Origin: Elusimicrobia bacterium UBA6262
GTDB taxonomy: Bacteria > CAYTYR01 > UBA6262
Assembly (NCBI GenBank): GCA_002441095.1
Contig: DJVG01000034.1
Location: 65,143-129,142 of the forward strand
DNA length: 64,000 nucleotides
Reading direction: 5' to 3'
Shown here: one piece after another, positions 61,678-64,000 of the stretch
Layout of the letters: every line of letters starts with the position of its first letter
Numbering within the stretch: position 1 is the stretch's first letter
Position numbers and translations under genes: made by a program
The notes under the pieces: generated by a model
Seen by the model: the letters and a program-made list of their open reading frames with translations, nothing else
Told to the model about the DNA's origin: nothing
The model's database searches: none

Positions 61678-61706
61678 ATTTTATCAGATTACGTTTTAGA
61701 AGTCAA
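61678..61706 (-). promoter_or_regulatory. Sigma70-like promoter upstream of the pseudopilin gene
   Basis: Minus strand TTGACT (61706-61701), 17-base spacer, TAAAAT (61683-61678). Transcription would start near 61670, leaving about 200 bases of leader that contains the two hairpins at 61538-61606 and 61511-61534 before the pseudopilin ATG. Confidence 0.7.
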
Positions 61707-61711
61707 AACAT

Positions 61712-62425
61712 TTATTTTCCGATTAAAAGGCGAAAAAGGTTAACATGCCCGGGCACCTGCCGGGAGCCTGAGCTTTGCCCTATTGACTCCACAGCCATCT
61801 TTGGCCACGGCTCAAATCCTGAAGACAACTCAGCTATCAATACTGCCCCCGTCGGTGTAGCCAGCTCCTGTTTGACCGCGGACTGGTAGTAAGGAATGTT
61901 TTTCAGCAGTTCTGCCGTGGCCGGCGCCGGGACCGGGAATATCCCGTGAGCTATCTTGACCGTTCCTGACCCTACATTTACCGGAGAACAAAACAATTTC
62001 TTGATTCCCAGTTGGTGCAATCCCCAGACCACCCCAACAATATCAATGATCGTGTCTAAAGCGCCGATCTCATGAAAATGAACCTCATTGATCTTACATC
62101 CGTGGACCTTAGCCTCGGCCCGGGCGAGCCTGGTAAATATTCTTGCGGCTCTTTTCTTCACTGCCGGCGCCAGCGCGCTCTTGCTGATGATCCGGCGGAT
62201 ATCCGGCAGGTGCCGCAAATACTGCGGCCGGTTGACTTTAACTACCAGGCGCGAAGTACGAACCCCTCCTGCCCTGGATTTTTTCAGTGAAACACTATAG
62301 CCGCTGACCGACAGCTTGGCCAATTCCCGCCTTAGGTCATTAATATTTAATCCGGCATCAAGCAGTGCCGCCAGGAACATATCCCCACTGATGCCATTAC
62401 TGCAATCTAAATAAGCAATTTTCAC
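61712..62425 (-). CDS. larC: LarC N-terminal domain protein (LarC1 only)
   Basis: 237 residues. It opens IAYLDCSNGISGDMFLAALLDAGL, then KVHGCKINEVHFHEIGALDTIID (a His-rich stretch) and VNVGSGTVKIAHGIFPVPAPAT, as in LarC, the CTP-dependent nickel-inserting enzyme of the NPN lactate racemase cofactor. Full LarC is about 400 residues. This one ends before the C-terminal LarC2 domain, and I see no continuing frame downstream. Start GTG. The upstream gene is larB. Confidence 0.85.
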   Translation of the reverse strand: MKIAYLDCSNGISGDMFLAALLDAGLNINDLRRELAKLSVSGYSVSLKKSRAGGVRTSRLVVKVNRPQYLRHLPDIRRIISKSALAPAVKKRAARIFTRLARAEAKVHGCKINEVHFHEIGALDTIIDIVGVVWGLHQLGIKKLFCSPVNVGSGTVKIAHGIFPVPAPATAELLKNIPYYQSAVKQELATPTGAVLIAELSSGFEPWPKMAVESIGQSSGSRQVPGHVNLFRLLIGK

Positions 62426-62442
62426 TTGGAAAACCTTTTATG

Positions 62443-62478
62443 CAGCGGATAGCGTATGGCGTATAGGCTATCCGCTAT
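62443..62478. repeat. Word array, compact, GCGGATAGCGT type
   Basis: GCGGATAGCGTATGGCGTAT on the left meets GGCTATCCGC on the right. It supplies the larB stop codon (TAG in GCGGATAGCC on the coding strand). Confidence 0.8.
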
Positions 62479-63217
62479 TTTTATTTATCAGACTGGCCAC
62501 TACTCCGGCACCAAAACCATCATCAATGTTCACGACTGTCACGTTCGGCGCGCAGCTGTTCAGCATGGCCAGCAACGCCGCCACACCGCCAAACGCAGCG
62601 CCATAACCAATACTCGTAGGCACAGCAATGACCGGCTTATCCACCAAACCGCCTACGACACTGGGCAAGGCCCCTTCCATGCCAGCTACCACAATGATCA
62701 CCCTGGCTTGGTTTATTTTATCCGGCTCATTGAGCAGGCGGTGCACTCCGGCTACGCCTACATCATAAAGTTTATCTGGTCTTTGGCCCAGCAGTTCGCA
62801 GGTCACTGCTGCTTCTTCTGCCACCGGCAGGTCAGCCGTACCGGCAGTAATGATCAGGACGCCTTTTTTCTGCGCTGGCTTTGCCTGCTGGATGATAATG
62901 CATCGTGCCAGTTCGTTATAGACAGCTTTCCTGAATTTTTTCTTCACTGCCTTGAAGATTATCTTGTCTGCCCGGGTGGCCAGTATATTTTCCTTATGTT
63001 TTTGCATTTGTCCGATTATTTTGATAATTTGGGGAACAGTCTTGCCGGGACAATAGATGACTTCGGGGAATCCCTGCCGTAAACTGCGGTGATGGTCCAC
63101 TTTGGCAAATCCCAGGTCACCGCAGGGAAAATCTTTTAATGCAGCCAGGGCCTTCGCAGGAGAAGTGGTGCGGTTTCTTACTTGCTGTAGAAACATTTCC
63201 AACTGTTTTCTTTGCAT
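62468..63217 (-). CDS. larB: LarB, nickel-pincer cofactor carboxylase/hydrolase
   Basis: 249 residues of the PurE-like LarB family: VIYCPGKTVPQIIKII, the PurE-type TAGTADLPVAEEA with DVGVAGVHRLL, VVAGMEGALPSVVGGLVD and VPTSIGYGAAFGGVAALLAML. LarB carboxylates nicotinic acid adenine dinucleotide to start NPN synthesis. The TAG stop is formed inside a word array. A perfect consensus promoter puts the transcript start at or near the ATG, with no ribosome binding site. Confidence 0.92.
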   Translation of the reverse strand: MQRKQLEMFLQQVRNRTTSPAKALAALKDFPCGDLGFAKVDHHRSLRQGFPEVIYCPGKTVPQIIKIIGQMQKHKENILATRADKIIFKAVKKKFRKAVYNELARCIIIQQAKPAQKKGVLIITAGTADLPVAEEAAVTCELLGQRPDKLYDVGVAGVHRLLNEPDKINQARVIIVVAGMEGALPSVVGGLVDKPVIAVPTSIGYGAAFGGVAALLAMLNSCAPNVTVVNIDDGFGAGVVASLINKNSG

Positions 63218-63223
63218 ATTCTT

Positions 63224-63252
63224 ATTATATTGACTTTCAGAGCTCTTGTCAA
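63224..63252 (-). promoter_or_regulatory. Perfect consensus sigma70 promoter of larB, predicted leaderless
   Basis: On the minus strand TTGACA (63252-63247), a 17-base spacer, and TATAAT (63229-63224). The ATG of larB begins at 63217, only six bases after the -10 box, exactly where transcription should start. No Shine-Dalgarno sequence precedes it. Leaderless translation is inferred. Confidence 0.8.
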
Positions 63253-63269
63253 ACCTTAAATTCTACTCC

Positions 63270-64000
63270 TTAGAAATTAAAAACAACTTCCAAGGTCCAG
63301 GTATCCTGGAAATAGGCGTCTTCATCAGCGATCAAGTCTGCTTCATCTTCGAATTCATAAGCATAGCTATTCCCTAATATATAGGTAGTAACATAGCCCA
63401 GCTGCACTGACATGCTATTAAAGAACTTGCTCTTTATTTTTCCATGATATTCTCTGATGCCGTCAAATTCCCTGTACCTGATAATATTCCTATATTTACC
63501 GCCGCCTTCTATCCGGTAATTCCCACCCAACTGGTAATCGCCGCTGATGGCGGCATAGTCATACGGTGAATAATCATTGGAATGATGCAGATAGGTCCGG
63601 AGATAATATTTAAAAGTAAGGTCGCCCCGGTCATTAAACGCATATTTTATCGTTGCCTTCGTACTGATCTTCTCAGAGCCGGTATCTTTATTGATATTAT
63701 TATCTTTATAGCGAGATTCCACTGTTAAGCCAAGTTTCTGGTTGCTGCGCAGTATGCCGGCAATACTGATCTCCCGGTCAGTTTCCGGGCGATGGTCATA
63801 TACCTTATAATTACCAGTGCTTCTGCTCCAATATGCTTGCGCCTGGTGAGTGTATTGGTCAAAAGAGGTTTTTATCTTGAGACTCTCCAGCGCTTGCCAC
63901 TCTATCTTACCCAATACCCCGCGTTCATCCCGGCAGCGAAACACGCTTTGCGGATAATGGAGAGAATAGCTCCCGGCATGCGGATTATAATAGTCTAAGT
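63270..64000 (-). CDS. C-terminal part of a probable outer-membrane beta-barrel protein
   Basis: The frame is open to the window end and no start is visible; the GTG at 63944 is internal. At least 242 residues of alternating polar and aromatic/hydrophobic residues (for example ISGDYQLGGNYRIEGGGKYR, TFKYYLRTYLHHSN, SMSVQLGYVTTYILGNSY) with Gly/Asn turns. It ends in WTLEVVFNF, a terminal Phe as in BAM-assembled outer-membrane proteins. Exact family not recognised. Confidence 0.7.
   Translation of the reverse strand, partial: LDYYNPHAGSYSLHYPQSVFRCRDERGVLGKIEWQALESLKIKTSFDQYTHQAQAYWSRSTGNYKVYDHRPETDREISIAGILRSNQKLGLTVESRYKDNNINKDTGSEKISTKATIKYAFNDRGDLTFKYYLRTYLHHSNDYSPYDYAAISGDYQLGGNYRIEGGGKYRNIIRYREFDGIREYHGKIKSKFFNSMSVQLGYVTTYILGNSYAYEFEDEADLIADEDAYFQDTWTLEVVFNF

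Overview
The window is 64 kb of a Gram-negative bacterial chromosome. An LptD-type outer-membrane protein, a nucleotide-sugar/O-antigen cluster and a C-terminal outer-membrane barrel fragment support the Gram-negative reading. All 65 coding regions I could support lie on the minus strand, so transcription runs from position 64000 toward 1. No rRNA, tRNA, CRISPR array, prophage or intact transposase was seen. Gene content (two-domain ThyX, UXS and Ugd, YqhQ/DUF1385, PilZ, LarB with a short LarC) and the lack of close matches I can name point to an uncultured lineage, perhaps Omnitrophota- or Margulisbacteria-like. That placement is a guess.

Layout in transcription order. (a) 64000-61712: end of an outer-membrane protein, then larB-larC behind a consensus promoter. 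(b) 61466-56548: pseudopilin-like protein, HAMP membrane protein, PilZ protein, long ThyX, three ferritin-like proteins, inositol monophosphatase family protein. (c) 56121-45028: polA, mutM, coaE, rho, rpmE, yqhQ, prfA, prmC, murA (housekeeping). (d) 44806-29668: his genes (D, C, B, H, A, F, I) running directly into the trp genes (E, G, D, C, second trpB, F, B, A). (e) 29561-22757: accD, folC, a MalK-type ATPase, a ROK kinase and lptD. (f) 22736-1: a surface-polysaccharide cluster making GDP-4-keto-6-deoxymannose/GDP-fucose, dTDP-rhamnose, UDP-glucuronate/UDP-xylose, probably a CDP-sugar, and apparently a CMP-activated 2-keto-3-deoxy (ulosonic) acid. It also holds Wzz- and Wzx-like proteins, glycosyltransferases, methyltransferases and a GH14/42-like glycosidase.

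Two things stand out. First, about two dozen gaps between genes hold fold-back 'word arrays': short degenerate words (for example GTTGCGAGTT, GCGTATAGCG, GGCTATCAGG, TAGTCGCTGG, GCTGTAGAAG) repeated on the left, an AT-rich centre, then the reverse complements of the same words on the right. Different loci use different words but share the architecture. The same words also sit in frame inside hisH (twice), prmC, folC and rmlD, adding 8-14 residue loops next to conserved motifs, and some arrays supply stop codons. Second, the polysaccharide cluster holds a compact set (TIM-barrel sugar isomerase, IolB-like isomerase, divergent DAHP-synthase-like enzyme, CMP-sugar synthetase, and a glycosyltransferase fused to a degenerate second CMP-sugar synthetase) that looks like a complete route to an unusual CMP-ulosonic acid.

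Other mobile-like DNA: two related ~200 bp fold-back elements (upstream of trpE and polA), a 169 bp terminal-inverted-repeat element abutting the murA stop codon, and several GC-rich palindromes. Start codons include several GTG and TTG. I moved some starts inward to fit ribosome binding sites and say so where done.
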